Assembly (NCBI GenBank): GCA_009885605.1
Contig: VFKK01000053.1
Location: 1 to 32,400 of the forward strand
From: Cyclobacteriaceae bacterium
Lineage (GTDB): Bacteria; Bacteroidota; Bacteroidia; Cytophagales; Cyclobacteriaceae
Direction of reading: 5' to 3'
DNA length: 32,400 nucleotides
The notes below the pieces were generated by a model. The model saw only the letters and a list, made by a program, of their open reading frames with translations. It was not told where the DNA came from and searched no databases. The translations under genes and the position numbers were made by a program. This document shows, one piece after another, positions 18,701 to 27,483 of this stretch. Each line of letters opens with the position of its first letter. Position 1 is the stretch's first letter.

Positions 18701-19153
18701 CAGGATTGTACAATCGAGACGGACCTGGAATTGCTTATTCCCGAAGGATATGTAAGCAATATCAGCGAGCGACTTGGTCTTTATTCCAAGTTGGATGCGA
18801 TCAAAGATGAGGAAGAACTCGGGAAATTCTCCACTATGCTTTTGGACCGGTTTGGACCGCTTCCTGATTCTGTAAAGGATTTGATGGAGACCGTAAGGCT
18901 TCGATGGACCGCTGAAAAGTTGGGAGTCGAAAAACTGGTTCTCAAAGGAAATCAGATGAAATGCTATTTGCTTCCTTCCAGCCGGGATGATTTTTATTCC
19001 TCCGTTGTTTTTCAAAAAATCATGCGATTTGCACAAATTCACTCGAAGCAATCCAAAATAAAGGAGCATAAAAACCGTTTGATACTTACTCTTGAAGGAG
19101 TTTCATCCATCACAAAAGCTCAAAACAAGCTGAAGGAAATGGATTTAGCATAA
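15800..19153 (+). CDS. mfd: Transcription-repair coupling factor (TTG start in the supplied ORF)
   Basis: [116 protein letters not shown]. Confidence 0.98.
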   Translation: [1117 protein letters not shown]

Positions 19154-19193
19154 ATTTTACAAAAATTTAACTGGCATAAATATTGCAGTTTTG

Positions 19194-19264
19194 GGTATAA
19201 AAATTGTCGAATTTCTGGCTTTTAGCCTGTTTTTGAAGTTTATACCAAAGAAGGCTTTAGCCTT
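19194..19264 (+). promoter_or_regulatory. Structured intergenic leader upstream of the gldJ-like gene
   Basis: GGTATAAA (19194-19201) / TTTATACC (19239-19246) enclosing GGCT-TTT-AGCC (19217-19227), followed by AAGGC-TTTA-GCCTT (19251-19264). Confidence 0.35.
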
Positions 19265-19331
19265 TACCTTTGTAAGTACCTAGTATTGATTATATATTAG
19301 CACGTTGAATTAGGCCTAAAATTCATAAAAT

Positions 19332-20555
19332 ATGCGTTTGAGTAATAAAAATTTTGGATTGTGGATGGGAGTTTTCCTGATCGCGTCCGCCTCGATTTTA
19401 TCTTCTTGTAATAAAACTCCAGGCTACGGCAGAAGAACCGCCGACAATCCCGGAAAGAACAGTGCCACTACTGGAGCAGAATTTAACTTCGATGATAAAG
19501 ACACTACCCAATTTTTCGTGTCTAAAAATGCTGAGCAGATTCCGGGACCAAACCTGAAATTTATTCAGGGAGGTAGAGCGGTTCTGGGTTCTCAGGAAGA
19601 AGACGTAATGGCTTTCAGAGACAACTTGGAGCGAACTGTGAGTATTTCCAATTTTTACATGGATGAAACCGAAATCACGAATAATGACTTTCGCGAATTT
19701 ATTTTTGACATGAAGAAAAAAGTTAGTGCTGATTCACTTTTGAAATTAGAACCTTCTGAAAATGTCTGGACCGGGGCAATGTCTTTCAACGACATGTATC
19801 AGTCTTATTATTTCAGATTCCCAGGTTTTAACTTTTATCCCGTAGCTGGTGTATCATGGTCTCAAGCTCATACCTATTCAAAATGGAGAACTGAATACGT
19901 TCAGGATCTGATCAGAAAGGAAAGAGAATTAGATTCAACCTTCACCAAAACTCAATTAATCGAACGTGGCGTTGCATTAGCCGATTACCGTCTGCCTACT
20001 GAGGCTGAATGGGAATATGCTGCCAAAGCAATGATTGGAACACAATATCTGGATGAAAATCAGGAATACGGCCGAATTTATCCTTGGGATGGCAGAGGTG
20101 TACGTAATCCATACAATGTGAAGAGAAAAGGTAAGCAGGGAGATTTCCTTGCAAACTTTAAAAGAGGTCGTGGTGATTACGGTGGAATATCAGGTAATCA
20201 AAGAAATGATGGTGAAATCATCCTTACAAACGTATATGACATGGCTCCTAATGATTTTGGCCTATATCACATGGCCGGGAACATGAATGAGTGGGTACAG
20301 GACGTTTATCGACCGCTATCTTTCATGGATTTTGACGACCTGAATCCGGTAAGAAGAGATGGTGTACTTGACGATATTTCAAACTATGAAACTTCTGTGC
20401 TAAGTGATGACCTTCGAGTGTACAAGGGAGGAAGTTGGAAAGATGTAGCTTATTGGCTTGCACCAGGTACTCGCAGATTTATGCACCAAGATTCATCTAC
20501 AAACAATATTGGCTTTCGTTGTGCCATGATTTCCATTGGAGAAAAAGGAAAATAA
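19332..20555 (+). CDS. gldJ: Formylglycine-generating-enzyme-fold (FGE-sulfatase) lipoprotein, GldJ-like
   Basis: Lipobox SASILSSCNK; GPNLKFIQGGRAVLGSQEEDVM; VSISNFYMDETEITNNDFREFI; RLPTEAEWEYAA; HMAGNMNEWVQDVYRP; GGSWKD...NIGFRCA. Confidence 0.75.
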   Translation: MRLSNKNFGLWMGVFLIASASILSSCNKTPGYGRRTADNPGKNSATTGAEFNFDDKDTTQFFVSKNAEQIPGPNLKFIQGGRAVLGSQEEDVMAFRDNLERTVSISNFYMDETEITNNDFREFIFDMKKKVSADSLLKLEPSENVWTGAMSFNDMYQSYYFRFPGFNFYPVAGVSWSQAHTYSKWRTEYVQDLIRKERELDSTFTKTQLIERGVALADYRLPTEAEWEYAAKAMIGTQYLDENQEYGRIYPWDGRGVRNPYNVKRKGKQGDFLANFKRGRGDYGGISGNQRNDGEIILTNVYDMAPNDFGLYHMAGNMNEWVQDVYRPLSFMDFDDLNPVRRDGVLDDISNYETSVLSDDLRVYKGGSWKDVAYWLAPGTRRFMHQDSSTNNIGFRCAMISIGEKGK

Positions 20556-20572
20556 TTCTTTATACTATTTTC

Positions 20573-20613
20573 AAAAAGCCTTGCTCGGATCTAATCTAAG
20601 CAAGGCTTTTTTT
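20573..20613 (+). terminator. Rho-independent terminator after gldJ-like gene
   Basis: AAAAAGCCTTGCT-CGGATCTAATCTA-AGCAAGGCTTTTTTT. Confidence 0.85.
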
Positions 20614-20682
20614 ATTTTGTCAAGCTGAGGAAATCCGAAAATTATTTCCGATAATTTTCAATGGGACCTCATTCCTATTAGT

Positions 20683-21258
20683 CTAAAATTTCAGCTTAAC
20701 TCCCATATTGCCATAGAACCCGTTTGTTTTTCCAAAATCAATGTTTGCGAAACTTGTCTGAATGTCTGTAACTGACCACTCGTATGACAAATCGATAAAA
20801 AGAAGCCAGATGTCAATCCCGGTTCCTGCGTAAACTCCCCATGCTGGCGAGTTGATTTCAGCTGGATCCAAATCTTCTCCCACACTAGTTACAAAAAATC
20901 CCGATGCCCCGCCGAATGCACGCCAGGAAGCCAGAGTTTCGGAACTCCCGATCAAATACATTCCCAGAGTAAGAGGAATCCTAATTCCATTGAGGTCTGC
21001 TTCAAAATCAACCGGATTTACTACAGAAGGATCTGTGAATTCTGCACTTTTTGAAATATAAAAAATACCTGGCTCCACGTACATCTTTTCACCAAAAGCC
21101 AAACTTGCCCCAATTTGCCAACCATTTTTCCCTTGGCCAATTTCCTTATTGACTGTTAAGTCGGTAAAATTAAAACCAACCGTCGGCTTGAAAGTCTGGG
21201 CAGGAAGGCTCGAAAATATCGAACCTGAAAGGATTAAAGTAAATAAGATCATCTTCAT
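20683..21258 (-). CDS. Outer-membrane beta-barrel (porin-like) protein
   Basis: Signal peptide MKMILFTLILSGSIFSSLPAQT from 21258; amphipathic strands (KMYVEPGIFYISKSAEF, IRIPLTLGMYLIG) and terminal GFYGNMGVKLKF. Confidence 0.75.
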   Translation of the reverse strand: MKMILFTLILSGSIFSSLPAQTFKPTVGFNFTDLTVNKEIGQGKNGWQIGASLAFGEKMYVEPGIFYISKSAEFTDPSVVNPVDFEADLNGIRIPLTLGMYLIGSSETLASWRAFGGASGFFVTSVGEDLDPAEINSPAWGVYAGTGIDIWLLFIDLSYEWSVTDIQTSFANIDFGKTNGFYGNMGVKLKF

Positions 21259-21468
21259 AATTAGGAGTGGATTACAAGTGAAAATAGGAAATTTTGGCAA
21301 GTCATTAGATTGACCCCTCTCGTTTTTGTTTTTATTCTCGAAAGCAATCTTAAATTTCTAAGATCCATTTACCAGACTGCTTCAGATTGGTTAAAGACCA
21401 TTGATCTATTCTTGAAAGAAATTTCTGTTCAGTTGTTTTATCTTGAGATCATATTGACCCGAATAAAC

Positions 21469-23904
21469 ATGATACTAAAATTTACCAGGACCCTCATTCT
21501 CGCATTCTGCATTCTGACCGAATTTTCTGTTGCTCAGGCTCAAACAAGCTACCAAACTCCTCCTAAAGAAATTGCAGATTTGGTCAATGCCCCGATTACT
21601 CCATCGGTGGTTTTTAGCAAAAGTGGTGATTGGATGATGCTTCTTGAGCGTGAAGGTAATCCTTCCATTGGGGATTTGGCCCAGCCAGAATTGAGAATCG
21701 CAGGACTGAGGATTAATCCAGCTACGTCCGGTCCAAGCCGAAGTGGAAGTGTGGAAAACCTGAAAATCAGAATGACAAGAGGAGGGGAGGAAATCCAGGT
21801 GAAAGGACTTCCTTCTAATCCAAAGATGAGCGGTTTTTCACTTTCCAGGGATGATAAGTTCCTTGCATTTACTCAAACTGAGCCAACCGGAATCAGCCTT
21901 TGGGTCGTCGATATGACAAGTTTCCAAGCCCGGAAGCTCACAGAAAACATTCTGAATGAAGTCATGGGAGGAAGCTTTGCGTGGACTCCCGATAATCAGA
22001 TTCTGATCAATGCTGTCAACCCAACCCGAGGAGAAATACCTAAAGCACCTCCCGCTCCCGCCGGACCGATTATACAGGAAACCTCCGGAAATGCTGCTCC
22101 AAACAGAACTTATCAGGATTTGCTTGCCAATCCTCACGATGAGTCTCTATTTGCCTATTTCATAAATACCCAGATTATGCTGGTCAATCTGGATGGAACC
22201 AAGAAGCCAATTGGTCCTGCCGGAATGATCAAGTCAATGGATCTGTCACCGGATGGGTCTTACCTGATAGTTGAGACTATCAAAAAGCCTTTTTCTTATT
22301 TGGTGCCAGCCTCACGATTCCCTTACGATGTCGAGGTGTGGACTAAATCTGGTCAAAAAGTAAAGACACTTGCACAAATACCGCTGGATGAAAATCGCCC
22401 GACCGGCTTTGATGTAACAGTTGCCGGTCCAAGGAATATCAGTTGGAGAGCCGATAAGCCGGCTACATTGTATTGGGTAGAAGCTCAGGATGGCGGTGAC
22501 CCAAAAGTTGACATCTCAGAACGAGAGATCGTTTACACTATCGAAGCCCCTTTCGCAGGAGAAAAGAAGAAACTGGCAAGTACTGCCTTTCGATTTGGCG
22601 GGATTGCCTGGTCGGATGACAACTTTGCGATCATGACTGAGCGATGGTCCAAAACGAGGAAGGAAATGAAATCAGTCATTCATCCTTCCAATCCTGCACA
22701 AGCTCCAAGTGTAATCATTGATCGTTTTTCAGATGATCTTTACAATGATCCCGGAAATCCGGTTTTCATCGAAAACGACTTTGGTCAGCGGGTTTTGCTT
22801 CGCAAAGGTCATTTGGTTTTCATGACAAGCGAGGGAGGTTCGGCTGAAGGAAGCATGCCTTTCCTTTCCACTTTTGACACCAAAACCAAAGAGGAAAAAA
22901 TTCTCTGGAGATCTCAGGAACCTTTCTATGAGCGAGTGGTCAAAGTGCTGGATGAAGAGGGGACGGAGTTTATTACGTTGAAAGAGAGTACAGATATCCA
23001 GCCCAACTATTGGCTGGTCAATACCCGAAAAAAAATGGCTCCTCTTCAGGTGACCAACTTTATCCATCCCTATGAATCCATCAAAGGAATTCAGAAGGAA
23101 TTGGTCACCTACAAAAGAAAAGACGGACTCAACCTCTCAGCGGTAGTTTATACTCCGGCCGGTTATGATCCTGCTAAAGACGGAACCCTTCCCGTTCTGA
23201 TGTGGGCCTATCCAAGAGAATACAAATCGGCGGAAACCGCTTCTCAAGTTCGGGGCTCAAAATATGCCTTCACCAGAATAAGTTGGGGTTCGCCAATCTA
23301 TTGGGTAACTCGCGGCTATGCCGTCATGGATCAAACTGAGATGCCGATTGTGGGAGAGGGAGAAGAGGAGCCAAATGATTATTTCATCGAACAACTTGTA
23401 GCAAATGCGGAAGCCGCAATTGATAAGGTAGTCGGAATGGGAATTGGAGACCGGATGAGAATAGGAGTTGGAGGACATTCGTACGGTGCTTTCATGACTG
23501 CGAATTTGCTTTCGCATACCAATTTATTCGCAGCAGGAATCGCCCGAAGTGGCGCCTACAACAGAACGTTGACTCCGTTTGGATTTCAATACGAGCAGCG
23601 AACCTATTGGGAATCTCCCGAGGTCTACTTCAACATGTCACCCTTCTCTTACGCACATAAAGTGGAAACGCCGATTCTCTTGATTCACGGAGAGGCAGAT
23701 AACAATTCCGGAACATTCCCGATCCAATCTGAGCGGTATTACAATGCATTAAAAGGTCACGGCGTCACCACCCGATTAGTATTTCTTCCTCACGAAAGTC
23801 ATGGGTATGCTGCCAAAGAATCCATCCTTCACACGCTTTGGGAAATGGATACCTGGTTGGAAAAATATGTGAAGAATAAAAATAAGCTGGATCCCTCGAA
23901 GTAA
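21469..23904 (+). CDS. S9 family (prolyl oligopeptidase-like) serine peptidase, secreted; resembles plant chloroplast glutamyl peptidase (CGEP)-type proteins
   Basis: Signal peptide MILKFTRTLILAFCILTEFSVAQAQ at 21469 (the supplied ORF starts at 21310); LPVLMWAYPREYKSAE; GVGGHSYGAFMTANLLSH nucleophile; LIHGEADNNSGTFP; LPHESHGYAAKES. Confidence 0.9.
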   Translation: MILKFTRTLILAFCILTEFSVAQAQTSYQTPPKEIADLVNAPITPSVVFSKSGDWMMLLEREGNPSIGDLAQPELRIAGLRINPATSGPSRSGSVENLKIRMTRGGEEIQVKGLPSNPKMSGFSLSRDDKFLAFTQTEPTGISLWVVDMTSFQARKLTENILNEVMGGSFAWTPDNQILINAVNPTRGEIPKAPPAPAGPIIQETSGNAAPNRTYQDLLANPHDESLFAYFINTQIMLVNLDGTKKPIGPAGMIKSMDLSPDGSYLIVETIKKPFSYLVPASRFPYDVEVWTKSGQKVKTLAQIPLDENRPTGFDVTVAGPRNISWRADKPATLYWVEAQDGGDPKVDISEREIVYTIEAPFAGEKKKLASTAFRFGGIAWSDDNFAIMTERWSKTRKEMKSVIHPSNPAQAPSVIIDRFSDDLYNDPGNPVFIENDFGQRVLLRKGHLVFMTSEGGSAEGSMPFLSTFDTKTKEEKILWRSQEPFYERVVKVLDEEGTEFITLKESTDIQPNYWLVNTRKKMAPLQVTNFIHPYESIKGIQKELVTYKRKDGLNLSAVVYTPAGYDPAKDGTLPVLMWAYPREYKSAETASQVRGSKYAFTRISWGSPIYWVTRGYAVMDQTEMPIVGEGEEEPNDYFIEQLVANAEAAIDKVVGMGIGDRMRIGVGGHSYGAFMTANLLSHTNLFAAGIARSGAYNRTLTPFGFQYEQRTYWESPEVYFNMSPFSYAHKVETPILLIHGEADNNSGTFPIQSERYYNALKGHGVTTRLVFLPHESHGYAAKESILHTLWEMDTWLEKYVKNKNKLDPSK

Positions 23905-23937
23905 ATCTTCGAGGTCTCAAAGGTTTCGGATAAAATC

Positions 23938-23975
23938 AAAAAACCTTTCTGAAATGATTCAGAAAGGGTTTTTTT
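23938..23975 (+). terminator. Rho-independent terminator after S9 peptidase gene
   Basis: CCTTTCTGAA-ATGA-TTCAGAAAGG, 10-bp perfect stem flanked by A- and T-tracts. Confidence 0.85.
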
Positions 23976-24003
23976 AATGGTTGGCTTTTCAACAAAATAA
24001 TTT

Positions 24004-24783
24004 TTAGAGATCCGATCCCCACATAAAAATCAAAAACAAAACTCCCAGTACAATTCTATAATACCCAAAAGCGGTGAAGCCATGACTGGAAACATATTTC
24101 AGAAAAAGCTTAACTGCAATCCAGGCTGAAATGAACGCTACCAATGAACCGATTCCCAACATAATTAACTGGTCGGTGGTAAAGGCCAGATCACTTTTCA
24201 GCAGGTCATAACCTCCGGCAGCCATCATCGTTGGCACAGCCAAAAGGAAAGAAAATTCAGTCGCCTGCTTTTTATCCAATCCATTGAATACTCCTCCTAT
24301 GATGGTGGCGGCAGCTCTTGAAGTCCCGGGCACCATCGAAAGACACTGGCAGAGCCCAATGAAAAATGCATTCTTATATGACATATCCTCCACTTCGGCC
24401 AGTTTGGTTTCGGAGTTGACCACTTTCTTATCGATGAAAATCAGGAAAATTCCTCCCAAAATAAGAGAAACGGAAACCACAATCGGATTGAAAAGATAGG
24501 CTTTGATGTAATCATAGGCCAGAAAACCTATGATCGCGGTTGGAAGAAATGCTGCAAAAAGCTTCAGATAGATATCAATGCTTTTAAAAAATCGCTTGAT
24601 ATACATCATGGCAATGGCTAGAATCGCTCCAAGCTGGATAAACACCTCGAAAGTTTTGACAAATTCATTGTCATGAATTCCCATCGCTGCGGATGCCAAA
24701 ATCATGTGACCTGTGGAAGAAATAGGTAAAAATTCGGTAACTCCTTCTATAATAGCTATGATGATACTTTGCGTAATTGTCAT
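24004..24783 (-). CDS. uppP: Undecaprenyl-diphosphatase (BacA/UppP)
   Basis: IIAIIEGVTEFLPISSTGHMILA; CLSMVPGTSRAAATIIGG; ATEFSFLLAVPTM. Confidence 0.97.
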   Translation of the reverse strand: MTITQSIIIAIIEGVTEFLPISSTGHMILASAAMGIHDNEFVKTFEVFIQLGAILAIAMMYIKRFFKSIDIYLKLFAAFLPTAIIGFLAYDYIKAYLFNPIVVSVSLILGGIFLIFIDKKVVNSETKLAEVEDMSYKNAFFIGLCQCLSMVPGTSRAAATIIGGVFNGLDKKQATEFSFLLAVPTMMAAGGYDLLKSDLAFTTDQLIMLGIGSLVAFISAWIAVKLFLKYVSSHGFTAFGYYRIVLGVLFLIFMWGSDL

Positions 24784-24958
24784 TTTCTAAATCTGATATG
24801 CTGAATAATTCTCGGAGGCAAAGATATCATTCCTAACCTGGCAGGGAAAAATTGTTGAATTTTTAGTCTGTTATCAGAGACTAATAATTTCCCCTTTCGA
24901 TATGTATTTTAATAATTGGTTTGGTATTTTTAAGAAGAACTTTTAGCCTACTACAGCT

Positions 24959-25411
24959 ATGAAAAATATTTTTGATCCTCCAGCCACAGCGGAATTAATC
25001 CATCGGATCAATTCACTCAATTCAGAAACCAAGCCCCTTTGGGGAAAAATGAGTGTAGACCAAATGCTTGCTCATTGCTGCGTTGCTTACGAAATGGCTT
25101 TCACAGAAAAGCATCCCAAGCCGAATGCATTGATGCGATTTATACTGAAATCCTTTGTGAAAAATGGGGTGGTGAATGAAGTTCCGTACAAGAAGAACAT
25201 AAAAACCGCCCCTCAATTTATCATTAAAGACAGAAAAAATTTTGAGGAAGAGAAAGCCAGATTAATTAACTATCTCGATCACACTTGTAATCTTGGCAGT
25301 GATCATTTTGAAGGAAAAGAATCTCTTTCTTTCGGCCCAATGACCTCCATCGAATGGAACAATCAATTCTATAAACATCTCGATCATCATTTAACTCAGT
25401 TTGGGGTATGA
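24959..25411 (+). CDS. DUF1569 / DinB-like protein
   Basis: MKNIFDPPATAELIHRINSLNSETKPLWGKMSVDQMLAHCCVAYEMAF; GPMTSIEWNNQFYKHLDHHLTQFGV. Confidence 0.8.
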   Translation: MKNIFDPPATAELIHRINSLNSETKPLWGKMSVDQMLAHCCVAYEMAFTEKHPKPNALMRFILKSFVKNGVVNEVPYKKNIKTAPQFIIKDRKNFEEEKARLINYLDHTCNLGSDHFEGKESLSFGPMTSIEWNNQFYKHLDHHLTQFGV

Positions 25412-25776
25412 ACACATCAGCAAAGGCTATTCTACCATTTTTAGGATCAAGGAATTTTCAGGAAAGTTGCACTTTCTATGAATTACTCGGATTTGATGTC
25501 AAGCTTATTTCCAAAGGATTTGCAAGAGTCTACATCAACGGGAAAATCGGGTTTTACCTTCAGGACTATTACTCCAAAGAATGGTGCGAAAACACAATGG
25601 TATTTCTTGAAGTCGAGGGCCTCGAAGCTGAGCGGGAATCTTTCCTCAAACTTAATTTATCCGAAAAATTCCCCGGAGTTAAACTCAGCCAAATAAAGAA
25701 AAATGATTGGGGGGATGAATTTTTCTTACACGACCCTGCGGGAATCCTATGGCATTTTGGGTTTTTTCATCAATAA
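25408..25776 (+). CDS. VOC-superfamily (glyoxalase/bleomycin resistance-like) protein
   Basis: AILPFLGSRNFQESCTFYELLGFDVKLISKGFARVYINGKIGFYLQDYY; DPAGILWHFGFF. ATGA overlap with the preceding CDS. Confidence 0.82.
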   Translation: MNTSAKAILPFLGSRNFQESCTFYELLGFDVKLISKGFARVYINGKIGFYLQDYYSKEWCENTMVFLEVEGLEAERESFLKLNLSEKFPGVKLSQIKKNDWGDEFFLHDPAGILWHFGFFHQ

Positions 25777-25868
25777 TTGGAGAACTTCCATTCGGAGTTT
25801 TAGAATAAAATACACCACCTGCTCAGGAAAGAATTTTTACCTTTATGGTTATCCAGACGCAATTTTAG

Positions 25869-26366
25869 ATGAAAAAATTACTCGCTTTTCCAATTTCTCT
25901 CCTTCTTCTTTGTAGTTCCTTTTCATGTTCCAAACCCACAGAAAATCAGGTCTTGGAAGAAGAAATCAAAGTTCCAGAGATCGCTACGGATACTTTGACT
26001 GAATCAGTTTCGGGAGCTACCCATTCTACCGGCGACAACTCTATGACTTCTGTTGATTGGCCGGGTACTTATTTCGCAACTTTGCCTTGTGGCAGATGCG
26101 AAGGAATAGAAATGTGGGTAACGCTTAAATCAGACGGAACTTACGCCTTCAACACCAATTACCTGGGATTAAATGATGCGCTTGAAGAAGAATTTACCGG
26201 CAAATTCACCTGGGATCAATATGGGGGAATTGTGACTTTGGAAGGATTAAAAGGAACTTATCCAGGCAAATTCAAAGTGGGGGAAAACAGAATTTGGTAT
26301 CTGGACAAAGATGGAAACCAAATGACCGGACCACTAGCTGAACAATATATTCTGGATAAGAAATAG
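25869..26366 (+). CDS. Copper-resistance NlpE N-terminal-domain lipoprotein
   Basis: LLLLCSSFSCSKP lipobox; WPGTYFATLPCGRCEGIEMWVTLKSDGTYAFNTNYLG, the NlpE-type CxxC motif. Confidence 0.88.
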   Translation: MKKLLAFPISLLLLCSSFSCSKPTENQVLEEEIKVPEIATDTLTESVSGATHSTGDNSMTSVDWPGTYFATLPCGRCEGIEMWVTLKSDGTYAFNTNYLGLNDALEEEFTGKFTWDQYGGIVTLEGLKGTYPGKFKVGENRIWYLDKDGNQMTGPLAEQYILDKK

Positions 26367-26368
26367 CA

Positions 26369-27301
26369 TTATTTAAATCGAACGATTTTGCCGTGGGCTT
26401 TGGAGGTCATCTCAACAGGGATGGCCTCTGTTATTTCCCGGAAAAGCAATTCCACCAATTTCTGTTTCAAAAAGCTTCGGTTCAAAATGATACTGACTTC
26501 CCGTGTTGGGGACTCTCCTGCAAATGGCCTAAGGCGCGTTTTTTCTTCATCCGAAAGTTCGTAAGTCGCAAGTTCCGGCAGCAAAGTCACTCCCTGATAT
26601 CGGTTTACCATGTTCTTTAACCCTTCGAGTGATCCGCTTTCGTAGTGAAAATTCTTGTGTCCGCTGAGTGCCTGATCGCAAAGATTGATCACCTGATCCC
26701 GAAAGCAATGGCCCTGCTGGAGAATCCAAAAATCTTCCTTTTTGACTTTCTCCGGGCTGAAAAACTCATCTATAAGCAACTCATGGTCCTTTGATAAATA
26801 CGCGTAAAACTTCTCATAAAACATCGTTTTCTCTATAATCCCTGGTTCGTGAAGAGGAGTCACCACGATACCCAAATCCAGTTCATCGTTTTTGAGCTTT
26901 TTGATGATCTCTTCTGTCACCATTTCCTGGACGTCCAGCTTTACATTCGGGTATTTCTCCAGAAAATTCCGAATGAAAAGGTGAAGTAAATACGGAGCTA
27001 GGGTAGGAATAATCGCCAGTTTGATAACTCCGGAAATGTCACCTTTCAATTGAGCCACCAATTCAAAAATTCCTTTACTCTCAGAAACAACTCGCTTGGC
27101 CTGCCTGATGATTTGAATGCCGATTTCGGTCGGGATCACAGGCATTTTACTTCTGTCAAAAAGAAGAACTCCAAGTTCCTTTTCCAATTTGCCAAGTTGC
27201 GCGCTTAGCGTTGGCTGAGTCACAAAACACGATTCAGCAGCATGGCCAAAATGTCGGTGCTTATCTACCGCAATCAGATATTCGAGTTGTTGAATCGTCA
27301 T
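26369..27301 (-). CDS. oxyR: LysR-family hydrogen peroxide sensor OxyR
   Basis: MTIQQLEYLIAVDKHRHFGHAAESCFVTQPTLSAQLGKLEKELGVLLFDRSK; redox-Cys pair context LQQGHCFRDQVINLCDQ. Confidence 0.9.
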   Translation of the reverse strand: MTIQQLEYLIAVDKHRHFGHAAESCFVTQPTLSAQLGKLEKELGVLLFDRSKMPVIPTEIGIQIIRQAKRVVSESKGIFELVAQLKGDISGVIKLAIIPTLAPYLLHLFIRNFLEKYPNVKLDVQEMVTEEIIKKLKNDELDLGIVVTPLHEPGIIEKTMFYEKFYAYLSKDHELLIDEFFSPEKVKKEDFWILQQGHCFRDQVINLCDQALSGHKNFHYESGSLEGLKNMVNRYQGVTLLPELATYELSDEEKTRLRPFAGESPTREVSIILNRSFLKQKLVELLFREITEAIPVEMTSKAHGKIVRFK

Positions 27302-27483
27302 AAAAATTCCTTTTCCTTATTCTAAAGATAAAAGATCCGGAAAGAGTTTCTAAAACCAATTGCCTTAGCTGACTACCTCTGATCAAATTCAATCTTTTAT
27401 ATTTTTCTGTGGGCCGGAAAAACTGTAATTTATTTTTCCTTATTGAGTAACCAATCGCAAATAACCCATAACACAACCTATTC

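Noticed and set aside
17798-19069. Minus-strand ORFs of 153 and 172 aa inside mfd
   Set aside because: Fully antisense to highly conserved Mfd helicase and C-terminal regions; compositional by-products.
23894-23914. CCTCGAA...TTCGAGG hairpin over the S9 peptidase stop codon
   Set aside because: Short and directly before a strong terminator at 23938-23975; most likely incidental or an auxiliary stem.
24863-24884. TTAGTCT...AGACTAA dyad between uppP and the DUF1569 gene
   Set aside because: Only a 7-bp stem in a divergent spacer; could be an operator, but nothing ties it to a regulator.
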